DNA from: an uncultured Prevotella sp.
Lineage (GTDB): Bacteria > Bacteroidota > Bacteroidia > Bacteroidales > Bacteroidaceae
Assembly (NCBI GenBank): GCA_900551055.1
Contig: URUK01000017.1
Location: 1 to 51,783 of the forward strand
DNA length: 51,783 nucleotides
Reading direction: 5' to 3'
Below, one piece after another: positions 24,845 through 32,852 of this stretch (position 1 is the first letter of the stretch; every line of letters starts with the position of its first letter). Both the position numbers and the translations under genes were made by a program. A model generated the notes under the pieces. That model was given only the letters and a program-made list of their open reading frames with translations. It did not search any database and was not told the DNA's origin.

Positions 24845-26878
24845 ATGAAACTGAAACATAAAATATTTGCGTTGATGGCCGTTGCCGGTATCGTTACAGG
24901 ATGTACTGACGGCTTCGAGACTGTCAACCAAGACCCGAACAGGATTTACGAGGTCGACCTTCAGAGTATTCTTCCGGGTTCGGTTTATCGCACGATGAAC
25001 GTCATCAGTGAGGCCAACTTCAACCGCATGTGGAGTTACGGACGCCAAGTGTCCAATGCAGCGTTCCAAAAGGAATGGGGCGAGAAGGGCGACGGTATAT
25101 ATCGTCAGTTCTACGTCGAGGTGTTGCGCGACATCAGGGCACTTGAGAAAGCTACCAATGATGACCCGGAAAAGCCTAATACCAACGCAATTGCGAAGAC
25201 ATGGAAGGCGTTTGTCTATTACCAGCTGCTTTCTCTTTATGGGCCGGTAGGACTTACAAAAGCCGATTTCGACGATATCTCGAAACGCGAGTTCTATTAC
25301 GATTCTGAAGAAACAGCTTACTATGCAATACTTGATGACCTTGACAAAGCAGTAGAACTGTTTGATCCCGACAGCGCGGACAAGCTTGCACGTGATCCTG
25401 TTTACGGCGACGGTGCTGAGAGCGACATAACAAGGTGGCGCAAACTTGCCAACACGCTGCGTCTGGAAATAGCGATGAACATACAGAACATCAATGAAGA
25501 AAAGGCACGTGAGTATGCTGCAAAATCAATGGCTCACGAGGACTGGCTTTTCTCTTCGCTCGACGATGCTTTTGCTCCGCAGTACGGCACGGTTGACGCA
25601 GTAGACTGCTCATATTACTACACGCGAATGAACAAGAATGAAATAATCACGAAGGGACAGTATAACAACATCCCGTCGATGAATGAATACTTCGCTGTAT
25701 ATATGTTCTCTTACAATGACCCACGTATGGAGGTTTACTTCCGCCCGTCGAATTATTTTGCCGACCCTGACGAGGACATACCTCCTTATCAGATGGAGGA
25801 CATCATCACCAGGGCGCATGACTGTGACGTGTCTGAATGCACTTCGGCTGAGCGTGCCGAGCATTTGCAGCAAATGGCGGAAGGATATGAGTTACGTGAC
25901 TCCCTCCGAGTATATTACACGCTTCCTTATGTGCCTACTCCCGACGGTCCCGGTTCGCGCCTTCCGTTCAACTGGCAGGCTGCATATGATCCGACCGACC
26001 CGAATGGAACGCTGCGTGTGCGTGATCCGCTTAGTACGAACGACGTGTTGAACCGTTGCTACATCAATGAACGCTTTTATCAGATGGACATAAAGCTACC
26101 ACTTCTCCGCTGGTGCGATGCTTGTTTCCTTGCTGCAGAGGCCAGTGTGAAATTCGGGCTTGGCTCCAAGACGGCGCAGCAGTACTATGAGGACGGCATC
26201 CGCGCTTCGTTTGAAGAGTGGGATATCAGTAGCAGTGTTGACGCTTACATGAGTCAGCCTGGTATTCAGTGGGGCACAAGCCGTCTCGACGCTTTTGATG
26301 ACACACGTCGTATAATGAACGGAAACATCGACGGTGCGAATGGCGATGCAGGCAAGCTTGAGCAGATTTACAAGCAGCGTTGGTTCGCCGACTTCCTTGA
26401 CGGTTTCTCAAACTGGCGCATGGAACGTCGCACAAGAGCGCTGAACTTGCCGCCGTTCTTCCACAACGGTTCTGAATCTTTTGAAGAGGGAGGCGATGTC
26501 AACTATGCTTATCCGGAGCGTCTGTACTTCCCTGACGCAGAGCGCACATCCAACGTCGATGCTTACTATGATGCCGTAAACATCCTACAGACCAACAGCC
26601 CGGAGCCTAACGACGCCCGTTGGGGTGACAATGTGTACACCGTGCTACAGTTTGCGAAGCCTGTTCCCAACAAAGCCCAGACCATCGCAGAGTATGAAAG
26701 CATGACTTATATTGATTTCAACATGGACATGCAGGCCAAGAAGTGGGGTGAGACATACGAGGAAATGTTGCGCACGGCACGCGAGATGACTGGCATAACC
26801 GACAACGACGAAGAGGCCATGTGGGAAGCATTCGCGTTTGAAATCAGGCAGGAAATAAGTACTTACGTTGTAGAATGA
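24845..26878 (+). CDS. SusD/RagB-family glycan-binding lipoprotein
   Basis: 677 residues; lipobox IVTGC places the lipidated Cys near residue 20, and the mature protein is on the outer surface. The sequence has the tetratricopeptide-rich SusD fold: LPGSVYRTMNVISEANFNRM, WKAFVYYQLLSLYGPVGLTK, LDDLDKAVELFD, RWRKLANTLRLEIAMNIQN, and the C-terminal QIYKQRWFADFLDGFSNWRM. It forms the hinged lid on the SusC barrel encoded just upstream. It belongs to the longer SusD-like type (about 500-680 residues). Confidence 0.95.
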   Translation: MKLKHKIFALMAVAGIVTGCTDGFETVNQDPNRIYEVDLQSILPGSVYRTMNVISEANFNRMWSYGRQVSNAAFQKEWGEKGDGIYRQFYVEVLRDIRALEKATNDDPEKPNTNAIAKTWKAFVYYQLLSLYGPVGLTKADFDDISKREFYYDSEETAYYAILDDLDKAVELFDPDSADKLARDPVYGDGAESDITRWRKLANTLRLEIAMNIQNINEEKAREYAAKSMAHEDWLFSSLDDAFAPQYGTVDAVDCSYYYTRMNKNEIITKGQYNNIPSMNEYFAVYMFSYNDPRMEVYFRPSNYFADPDEDIPPYQMEDIITRAHDCDVSECTSAERAEHLQQMAEGYELRDSLRVYYTLPYVPTPDGPGSRLPFNWQAAYDPTDPNGTLRVRDPLSTNDVLNRCYINERFYQMDIKLPLLRWCDACFLAAEASVKFGLGSKTAQQYYEDGIRASFEEWDISSSVDAYMSQPGIQWGTSRLDAFDDTRRIMNGNIDGANGDAGKLEQIYKQRWFADFLDGFSNWRMERRTRALNLPPFFHNGSESFEEGGDVNYAYPERLYFPDAERTSNVDAYYDAVNILQTNSPEPNDARWGDNVYTVLQFAKPVPNKAQTIAEYESMTYIDFNMDMQAKKWGETYEEMLRTAREMTGITDNDEEAMWEAFAFEIRQEISTYVVE

Positions 26879-26896
26879 TAAACTATAATTAAAGAT

Positions 26897-28156
26897 ATGA
26901 AAACCAAAGTAATAAGAATATTGAGCTTGGCGGTTGTGTCTTTTGGAATTGTGTCTTGCTCTCCGACGGACGATGGTCCTTCGATTGAAGACCATTTCCT
27001 TAACTACGACATTCCGCAAATCAACTTGTCATCAGATGCCACGGTCGGAGTTTTCTACTCTGACCTCGGCTCGACGGGCATTGACGACAAGTATTATCAG
27101 AAACTCATAGGCGAGTATGACGACAAGCAGGAATATCCGCAGCTGTGTCCACATATACGCCCCGTGCTTGGCCGGTATGCCATGGATCTGAACAATTCCA
27201 ACGCCGTGCCGCTGTTCCAACAGCATATCAACTGGGCGAATGAAGCGGGTATCGACTTTTTCATCATGCCTCAAATCAACGAGGACAGGAACCAGTACAA
27301 CCACTTGAGTCCTCACGCCGTTGACTTTGTCAACTACATGGAGGGTCTGCATGCTAATTCATACGGACTTATCAAATGGGGTAAACTCAAGTATTGCGTC
27401 AGTGTGGAAATAGGAAACTTCTGTGATGGTCTGTCAAGCTCGAAGAAAATCGAGGAAACCGATGTCGATGCAAATGGAGTTTCACAGCGTGTTGAACGCC
27501 TGTACACTTATTTCAAAGGTTTGGGTGAGCGTTTTTTCATCAACGATTCGCTGTATTACTGTGTTGACGGCAAGCCTCTTGTAGTGCTGCTCTCGCCGCA
27601 TAGACTTTATTCGCAGGATTCGAAGCAACTCTACCAGAACATCCGCGATACCGTGTTCAAGTATACAGGCAAAGAGATGTACATTGTGGCGCGCCAGGAC
27701 AAGTGGTCGCCGTCTGCCCGCTTCCTCAATACTTTCATCAGCGGCGGAGTTGATGCAGTGTATATGGACAACATGTTCGACACCACGGACTTCTCCTTGC
27801 CGCAGCTCGGTTGGCCGCAGTGCATAGACCAGAACTACCAGTACAACCGCAAGTTCATAAAGAACAATTACGGCATTGACTTCATTCCGTCTATATGCCC
27901 GTCGTTCGTGCGTTGGGTGCGCCAGAACACCACTACGGAGTTCTATAACTATCCGCCGGTATACCATGACAAGGAGCTGTTTACCGACATGTGCAACGTT
28001 GCCAAGATGAACCTCGGCGACAACCGGATAGTGTTCATCGACGCGTTCAACAAATGGGATTACGGCAACGCCCTTGAACCGACCGACCCCAACTACGGTA
28101 ACGGTTATGGAATGGAGTTTCTCGACATTGTAAGAAAACAATTCAAGGTAAGATAA
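26897..28156 (+). CDS. GH71/99-like (WbsX-like) surface lipoprotein
   Basis: 419 residues; lipobox FGIVSC with Cys at about residue 21. The barrel sequence includes VGVFYSDLGSTG, HINWANEAGIDFFIMPQINE, YCVDGKPLVVLLSPHR and the ending FIDAFNKWDYGNALEPTDPN, which resembles the N-E-W-x-E-G-x-x-L-E-P motif of WbsX/GH99-like domains. Its position, third in the SusCD operon, is typical for a surface endo-acting glycosidase that cuts the polymer before import. Family membership is by pattern; GH99 endo-alpha-mannosidase activity is a reasonable guess but not established. Confidence 0.72.
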   Translation: MKTKVIRILSLAVVSFGIVSCSPTDDGPSIEDHFLNYDIPQINLSSDATVGVFYSDLGSTGIDDKYYQKLIGEYDDKQEYPQLCPHIRPVLGRYAMDLNNSNAVPLFQQHINWANEAGIDFFIMPQINEDRNQYNHLSPHAVDFVNYMEGLHANSYGLIKWGKLKYCVSVEIGNFCDGLSSSKKIEETDVDANGVSQRVERLYTYFKGLGERFFINDSLYYCVDGKPLVVLLSPHRLYSQDSKQLYQNIRDTVFKYTGKEMYIVARQDKWSPSARFLNTFISGGVDAVYMDNMFDTTDFSLPQLGWPQCIDQNYQYNRKFIKNNYGIDFIPSICPSFVRWVRQNTTTEFYNYPPVYHDKELFTDMCNVAKMNLGDNRIVFIDAFNKWDYGNALEPTDPNYGNGYGMEFLDIVRKQFKVR

Positions 28157-28169
28157 AAAACTGATAGTC

Positions 28170-30263
28170 ATGAAAACATTTGAAAACATATTTAAGGCAG
28201 GTATGTTCTGTCTTGCGGCGGCTGCCTTCATTACGGCCTGCAGCGATGACGACACTATCGCGAAAGAGCCTGATTTGCCAGAAAGTTCCGTTTCGGAGCT
28301 TACCGTTCACAAGCCTGTTGAGGGCGAGCACACATTCAGCTTCTCGTCTGTGGGCAACTCGGCGCAGCAGCTGCTCTTCAGCACGCCTCACGACTGGCAG
28401 GTTGAGATACTTAACCCTGACAGCACTGACCTGTCGTGGCTCACGCTGTTCGACCGTGCCGGAAGCGGCGGCGACAGCCTTTCCATTTGGGTGGCGGCTG
28501 CGCAGAACGAGGCGTATGAGGACCGCCGCGCCACGTTCTACCTGAAGTCAGGCGATCAGACGCAGGAATTTGAAGTGTTCCAGAGCCAGCTCAACGCTGT
28601 GCTCATCACCGACCCGAAGGCGTTTGAGAACCTTTCTTGCGACGAGCACATCATGCCATTGGCATTCGACACCAACGCCGGTGCGGCCACGGTCGAGATT
28701 GATGGCGGCGCGTCGGGCTGGATAAGCCTTGAAGAGGGAACACGCGCAATGGAGCGTGACACGGTGTGGCTGCACATCAACGCCAACAACGGCTTCAATG
28801 TGCGCACAGGAAAGATTACAATTACTTCTAACGCCGACGAGAACATTTTTGACGAGTTGATGGTGTACCAGTACGGACAGGCAAAGCCCGTAATCACCGT
28901 TACCAATCCTGAAAGCTTTGTCGAAGTGCCCAGCGACGGTGTAGAGCAGCCCATCGAGCTTGCCCTTGAGAATGTAGCCAGCATCGAGCAGCTGACGCTT
29001 GAAATCCCCACGGCCGACATAAGCTGGCTGTCGTGGAGCTATAATGATGACTATACGGGCATAATACTCTATATCGACCCCAACTACGGAGGCTCACGCT
29101 CTACCACGATAAAGGTATGTGCAAAGGCCGACCACAGCATCTACGACGAGATAGAAGTGTCGCAGGCGGCAGCCGAAGGCATCTCCGTGATGATAACCAA
29201 CAAGGACGACCTGCGCGAGCAGCTTAGCAATGAGGGCGTTACGTTCAGCGTCAAGTACACGTCTCTTGTTCCGGAGGTTGAAGCCAAGGTTGAAGGTGTC
29301 AACGGAGAGACTGTCGACTGGATACGCGTTGACAACCTCCTTACCAACCAGGTCATCGTTACATGCGACCCCAACCCCGACATGACCGCACGTCTTGCCA
29401 ACATCAAGCTCTTCCCCAAGGGTGACGAGGCTCACAGCGACGTGCTTACCGTAACGCAGGCTCCGGCCACCACGCTTATGGTTGTAGGCTCGCTGAAGGA
29501 GACTATCGACAGGATGATTGAGCAGCACGTCTATACCGACTGGCAGCACATAACCTCACTCGAACTTGCCGGGCAGCTTAGCGACGCCGACTGGACGCTG
29601 CTCAAGACTATGTGTACCAAGGACAACGCTGAGAAGTACAACTTGCAGACGCTCAACCTCGAGAAGGTTACCAACACCACGATGAAGGAAAAAGCCTTTT
29701 ACGATTGCGACTTATTGAAGAGCATAACTTTCCCTGGTAATCTTGAGTATGTACCGGCTGAAGTTTTGAGGGAAAGTGGTGAAGTTACGTTTATTGATGT
29801 GCCAAGCGCGGAGTATGTTGACCATCATGCGTTTGGCAACTGTCTGAAACTTAAAGAAGTATGGCTGCCAAGCAACCTGAAATATCTTTATGGATATGTG
29901 TTCGACAATGTAACTGGAACAATAACCGATATTTATTTACGAGGTTTACCCGTGCAAGTTGTGCAGGTTGTAAGAAGTGCAAGCCAAAACCGCGTATGGG
30001 CTTCGGTATTCAAGAATGAATCCGACTTTAAGAATGCCAAGATACACGTAAGAGCAGCATATCTTGACTATTACCGTGAGCCAGACCCACAGTATTGTCG
30101 GTCGATACATCTCGCCGATCTGCTCAAGAGTCTTAGCGCTACTGACGACGGCTGGATAAAGGAGACTCCAGAGGCAGACTATAAGCCCAAGGGCATATTG
30201 AAAGACAGGTTCAGATGGACTAATGCCTCGACGCAGCTTATCGGCGACGTGGAGGACTATTAA
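28170..30263 (+). CDS. BACON/LRR_5-type surface lipoprotein (probable glycan-binding protein)
   Basis: 697 residues; lipobox AFITAC, Cys near residue 24. About residues 40-430 consist of three or four BACON-like Ig domains (for example DWQVEILNPDSTDLSWLTLF and AATVEIDGGASGWISL, each ending in a strand such as EFEVFQSQ or LTVTQAP). The C-terminal third has BspA-like leucine-rich repeats (KSITFPGNLEYVPAEVL, LKEVWLPSNLKYLYGYVF). It occupies the SusE/F position after SusC-SusD, so it is likely a surface glycan-binding protein. Base composition drops from about position 29690 to 30110, coinciding with the LRR part, so that module may have been acquired separately. Confidence 0.75.
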   Translation: MKTFENIFKAGMFCLAAAAFITACSDDDTIAKEPDLPESSVSELTVHKPVEGEHTFSFSSVGNSAQQLLFSTPHDWQVEILNPDSTDLSWLTLFDRAGSGGDSLSIWVAAAQNEAYEDRRATFYLKSGDQTQEFEVFQSQLNAVLITDPKAFENLSCDEHIMPLAFDTNAGAATVEIDGGASGWISLEEGTRAMERDTVWLHINANNGFNVRTGKITITSNADENIFDELMVYQYGQAKPVITVTNPESFVEVPSDGVEQPIELALENVASIEQLTLEIPTADISWLSWSYNDDYTGIILYIDPNYGGSRSTTIKVCAKADHSIYDEIEVSQAAAEGISVMITNKDDLREQLSNEGVTFSVKYTSLVPEVEAKVEGVNGETVDWIRVDNLLTNQVIVTCDPNPDMTARLANIKLFPKGDEAHSDVLTVTQAPATTLMVVGSLKETIDRMIEQHVYTDWQHITSLELAGQLSDADWTLLKTMCTKDNAEKYNLQTLNLEKVTNTTMKEKAFYDCDLLKSITFPGNLEYVPAEVLRESGEVTFIDVPSAEYVDHHAFGNCLKLKEVWLPSNLKYLYGYVFDNVTGTITDIYLRGLPVQVVQVVRSASQNRVWASVFKNESDFKNAKIHVRAAYLDYYREPDPQYCRSIHLADLLKSLSATDDGWIKETPEADYKPKGILKDRFRWTNASTQLIGDVEDY

Positions 30264-30299
30264 GATGAATTAACAAGTGTATGGATAAGTGTTGGTGAT

Positions 30300-30352
30300 G
30301 GGGAGGCAGGCGCTGGCCTGTGAAGGATTGCGCCATGCCCTCCCCTTATTTT
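30300..30352 (+). terminator. Intrinsic terminator of the SusC-SusD operon
   Basis: ggggagg (30300-30306) pairs with cctcccc (30339-30345), with further ggcgc/gcgcc pairing inside, followed by ttatttt. It lies 37 nt after the lipoprotein stop. Confidence 0.65.
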
Positions 30353-30464
30353 CCCCGGCGCTTTTCCGCACGGCGGCGGTTTATGGCCGTTGCGCACGTT
30401 TCACACGGCTTCATAGTCGGCGGCATTAGTCCGTTATGTGCATGGCTGCATGTCAGGGCATTCT

Positions 30465-30552
30465 GAAAGACTGTCGATTGCACTCCGAAAGGCCGTGAAT
30501 TGCAACATGAAAGGCCGCCTTTTGCAATGCGAAAGACGGCCTTTTACAACTC
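30465..30552. repeat. 22-bp palindromic repeat array D (4 units)
   Basis: Units at 30465, 30487, 30509 and 30531, exact 22-bp period. Units 3 and 4 are complementary except for one position in a 13-bp stem. The array is followed by the tail word ctggaaatcaatttgttac, similar to the one after array E. Confidence 0.85.
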
Positions 30553-30594
30553 CCTGGAAATCAATTTGTTACAACAATCATTACATACTTGTGT

Positions 30595-32601
30595 ATGAAA
30601 AACATCATCCTGCTTTCCTGCCTGCTGCTCGCGCCGGCCTTTGCCTTGGCCGGCAAGTACAAGGGAAAGCCGTTCAAGCAGCACCGTGTGCCGTGTACGG
30701 TCGAGGCCGAGGACTATGACCTTGGCGGCGAAGGCACTGCCTTCCATTGCAAGAACAACGCCGCCGGCGACCAGAGGGCTTACCGTGTCGACCCGGTGAA
30801 CATCGCTTCGGGCGGCAGCGGACTCGTCCTGGGCGGCAACGACGACGGCAACTGGACCTCATACACGCTCAACGTGGCCGAGAGCGGCATGTATTCCGTG
30901 GCTACGGTGTGCTCGTCGGGCGTCGACAACGGGCGCTTCGAGCTGCGTGTCGACGGCGAACCCATGTGCCGCGTGCAGAAAGTGCCCAACAGCGGGTGGA
31001 ACTCTTACACGCCGGTGGAGGCTACCGACATCCCGTTGAAGAAGGGGCGGCACGTGTTCCAGTGGTACACTTACGGCGGGATGAACGTCGACAAGTTCGT
31101 GTTCACGCGCACCGGCGACTACGTGAAGGGTGCGCTGCCGGGCCGTTTCAACTATGAATATCCGCTCACGCAGCAGTTCGGGCACAATCCATTGTTCGTG
31201 TCGTTACCCTCGCAGATGTACGGCAGCCCGTTCACGGGCAACCTTTACACCGCCGACCCGTCGGCTCACGTGTGGCATATCGACGGCAAGGACGTGCTCT
31301 ACGTCTACGCCTCTCACGACATGGAGCCTGCGCGCGGCTGCGACCGCATGGACCGCTACCATGTGTTCTCTACCGAAGACCTTGTAAACTGGACCGACCA
31401 CGGCGAGATACTCAACGCCGACGACGTGAGGAAACAGACCGGGATAGGCACTCCGGGCTTCATGTGGGCGCCCGATGCGGCGTATAATGTGAAGGACGGG
31501 TTGTACTATTTCCTATTCCCCCATACGGAGAAAGCCACTCAGGTGGGCGACGACGAGGACCTGTGGCGCATGTTCATGGCTACAAGCAAAAGCCCTTCGG
31601 GGCCTTTCAAGGTGCAGGGCTACATCGAGGGAGTGCCCAGCACGATTGACCCCTGTATCTTCGTCGACGACGACGGGCGGGCTTACGCCTACGCCGGTGG
31701 CGGCGGCAAGGGCTGCTGGGGCGGCAGGCTGAAGGACGACAACTGGCTCGAGCTTGAGTCGGGCATGAAGCCTATGGAGGGCATCAACAGCGACTTCCAC
31801 GAAGCTCCGTTCGTTTTCAAGAAGGACGGGCGGTATTACCTGACACATTCTGACAACAACCCCAACGACCTTGGCGGCAACAACCTCATGTATGCCGTGG
31901 CTGACTCGCCCCTCGGGCCGTGGAAAGACATGGGCATATATATGCGTCCGCACGGCCACGAGACCGCACACGGCAGCGTGGTGAAGTTCAAGGACAAGTG
32001 GTATCAGTTCTATCACACGGCTGATTACAGCGGACAGGGCAACCTGCGCTCTGTTTGTTTCGACGAACTGACGTTCACTCCCGACGGCCGCATAAACATC
32101 GTGCGCACGTGGGGCATGCCCAAGGGCGGCCGCCTGCCGATGCTGATGCCCGGCGACAGCCTCACCTTGCAGGCCGAGGACTATAACGACGGCGGCTACC
32201 AGACGGCCTGGTTCAAGCGGCCTGACAACTCTGCGTTCACCTACGGCGACGCGAAGTTCGGCCGGATGAGCGTCAAGACCGATGGCGGCGTAACCTGCAT
32301 AGCCTCCATGGAGCGTGGCGAGTGGGCGCGTTACTCGTTTTACGTGGCCGCCGAAGGCAATTACCGCGTTACCATACGCATGCGCCAGGGCGCGCAGGGC
32401 GGTGCCAAGTTCCGCCTCGGCGTTGACGGCTCGTGGACGGGCAAGACCGAACTTACCGTAGGCTCGCCGGCCGGAGAGTGGGGCGATACGGTGGTTCACA
32501 ACGTCAGGCTGACTCCCGGCGAGCACTATTTGGAGTGGCGCGGCGCGCAGGGCGTTGTCGATGTCGACCGTATTTCGATAGAGGAAGACATCGCAGAGTA
32601 A
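30595..32601 (+). CDS. CBM6-GH43-CBM6 secreted glycosidase
   Basis: 668 residues from ATG 30595 (signal peptide MKNIILLSCLLLAPAFALAG). N-terminal CBM6-like module (about 25-165: VPCTVEAEDYDLGGEGTAFH, HVFQWYTYGGMNVDKFVF), GH43 propeller (about 195-500) and a second CBM6-like module at the C-terminus (about 520-665: LTLQAEDYNDGG, GEHYLEWRGAQG). Catalytic residues by alignment with the sister genes: Asp221 (TADPSAHVW), Asp352 (STIDPCIFVDDDG) and Glu403 (DFHEAPF). The nearest relative is the next gene, which has one extra CBM6. Likely role: removal of furanosyl side chains from the PUL substrate. Confidence 0.92.
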   Translation: MKNIILLSCLLLAPAFALAGKYKGKPFKQHRVPCTVEAEDYDLGGEGTAFHCKNNAAGDQRAYRVDPVNIASGGSGLVLGGNDDGNWTSYTLNVAESGMYSVATVCSSGVDNGRFELRVDGEPMCRVQKVPNSGWNSYTPVEATDIPLKKGRHVFQWYTYGGMNVDKFVFTRTGDYVKGALPGRFNYEYPLTQQFGHNPLFVSLPSQMYGSPFTGNLYTADPSAHVWHIDGKDVLYVYASHDMEPARGCDRMDRYHVFSTEDLVNWTDHGEILNADDVRKQTGIGTPGFMWAPDAAYNVKDGLYYFLFPHTEKATQVGDDEDLWRMFMATSKSPSGPFKVQGYIEGVPSTIDPCIFVDDDGRAYAYAGGGGKGCWGGRLKDDNWLELESGMKPMEGINSDFHEAPFVFKKDGRYYLTHSDNNPNDLGGNNLMYAVADSPLGPWKDMGIYMRPHGHETAHGSVVKFKDKWYQFYHTADYSGQGNLRSVCFDELTFTPDGRINIVRTWGMPKGGRLPMLMPGDSLTLQAEDYNDGGYQTAWFKRPDNSAFTYGDAKFGRMSVKTDGGVTCIASMERGEWARYSFYVAAEGNYRVTIRMRQGAQGGAKFRLGVDGSWTGKTELTVGSPAGEWGDTVVHNVRLTPGEHYLEWRGAQGVVDVDRISIEEDIAE

Positions 32602-32662
32602 ATGTTTTAAGGATAGGATAAATAAGGCTGATAAGGCAAATACACGCCAATCGACAAGGCAT

Positions 32663-32700
32663 ATTAAGCTCCCTCCCTTCGGGAGGGCTGGGGTGGGTCT
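32663..32700. repeat. G-rich dispersed repeat, second copy
   Basis: agctccctcccttcgggagg followed by gctggggtgggtct; the same hairpin as at 6126. It directly abuts array E, as the first copy abuts array A. Confidence 0.7.
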
Positions 32701-32701
32701 C

Positions 32702-32811
32702 CAAAATGCCACCTTTTGCCCTCCAAAATGCCACCTTTTGCCCTCCAAAAGGGCACATTTTACCCTCTAAAAGGCCACCTTTTGTACGGTAAAAGACGGC
32801 CTTTCGCAATG
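32702..32811. repeat. 22-bp palindromic repeat array E (5 units)
   Basis: Units at 32702, 32724, 32746, 32768 and 32790. Units 1 and 2 are identical, suggesting recent duplication. The tail is cgttggaaatcagccagttg. It lies between the two CBM6-GH43 genes. Confidence 0.85.
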
Positions 32812-32852
32812 CGTTGGAAATCAGCCAGTTGTATAACATCTATATATAAGAT

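Noticed and set aside
30465..30552. 22-bp arrays considered as CRISPR
   Set aside because: Units are contiguous with no unique spacers, each contains a palindromic core, and no cas genes are present.
30565..30594. Promoter for the GH43 gene at 30595 (TTTG then a TACTTG-like box)
   Set aside because: The -7-like sequence overlaps the start codon and matches poorly, so it would place the start inside the gene.
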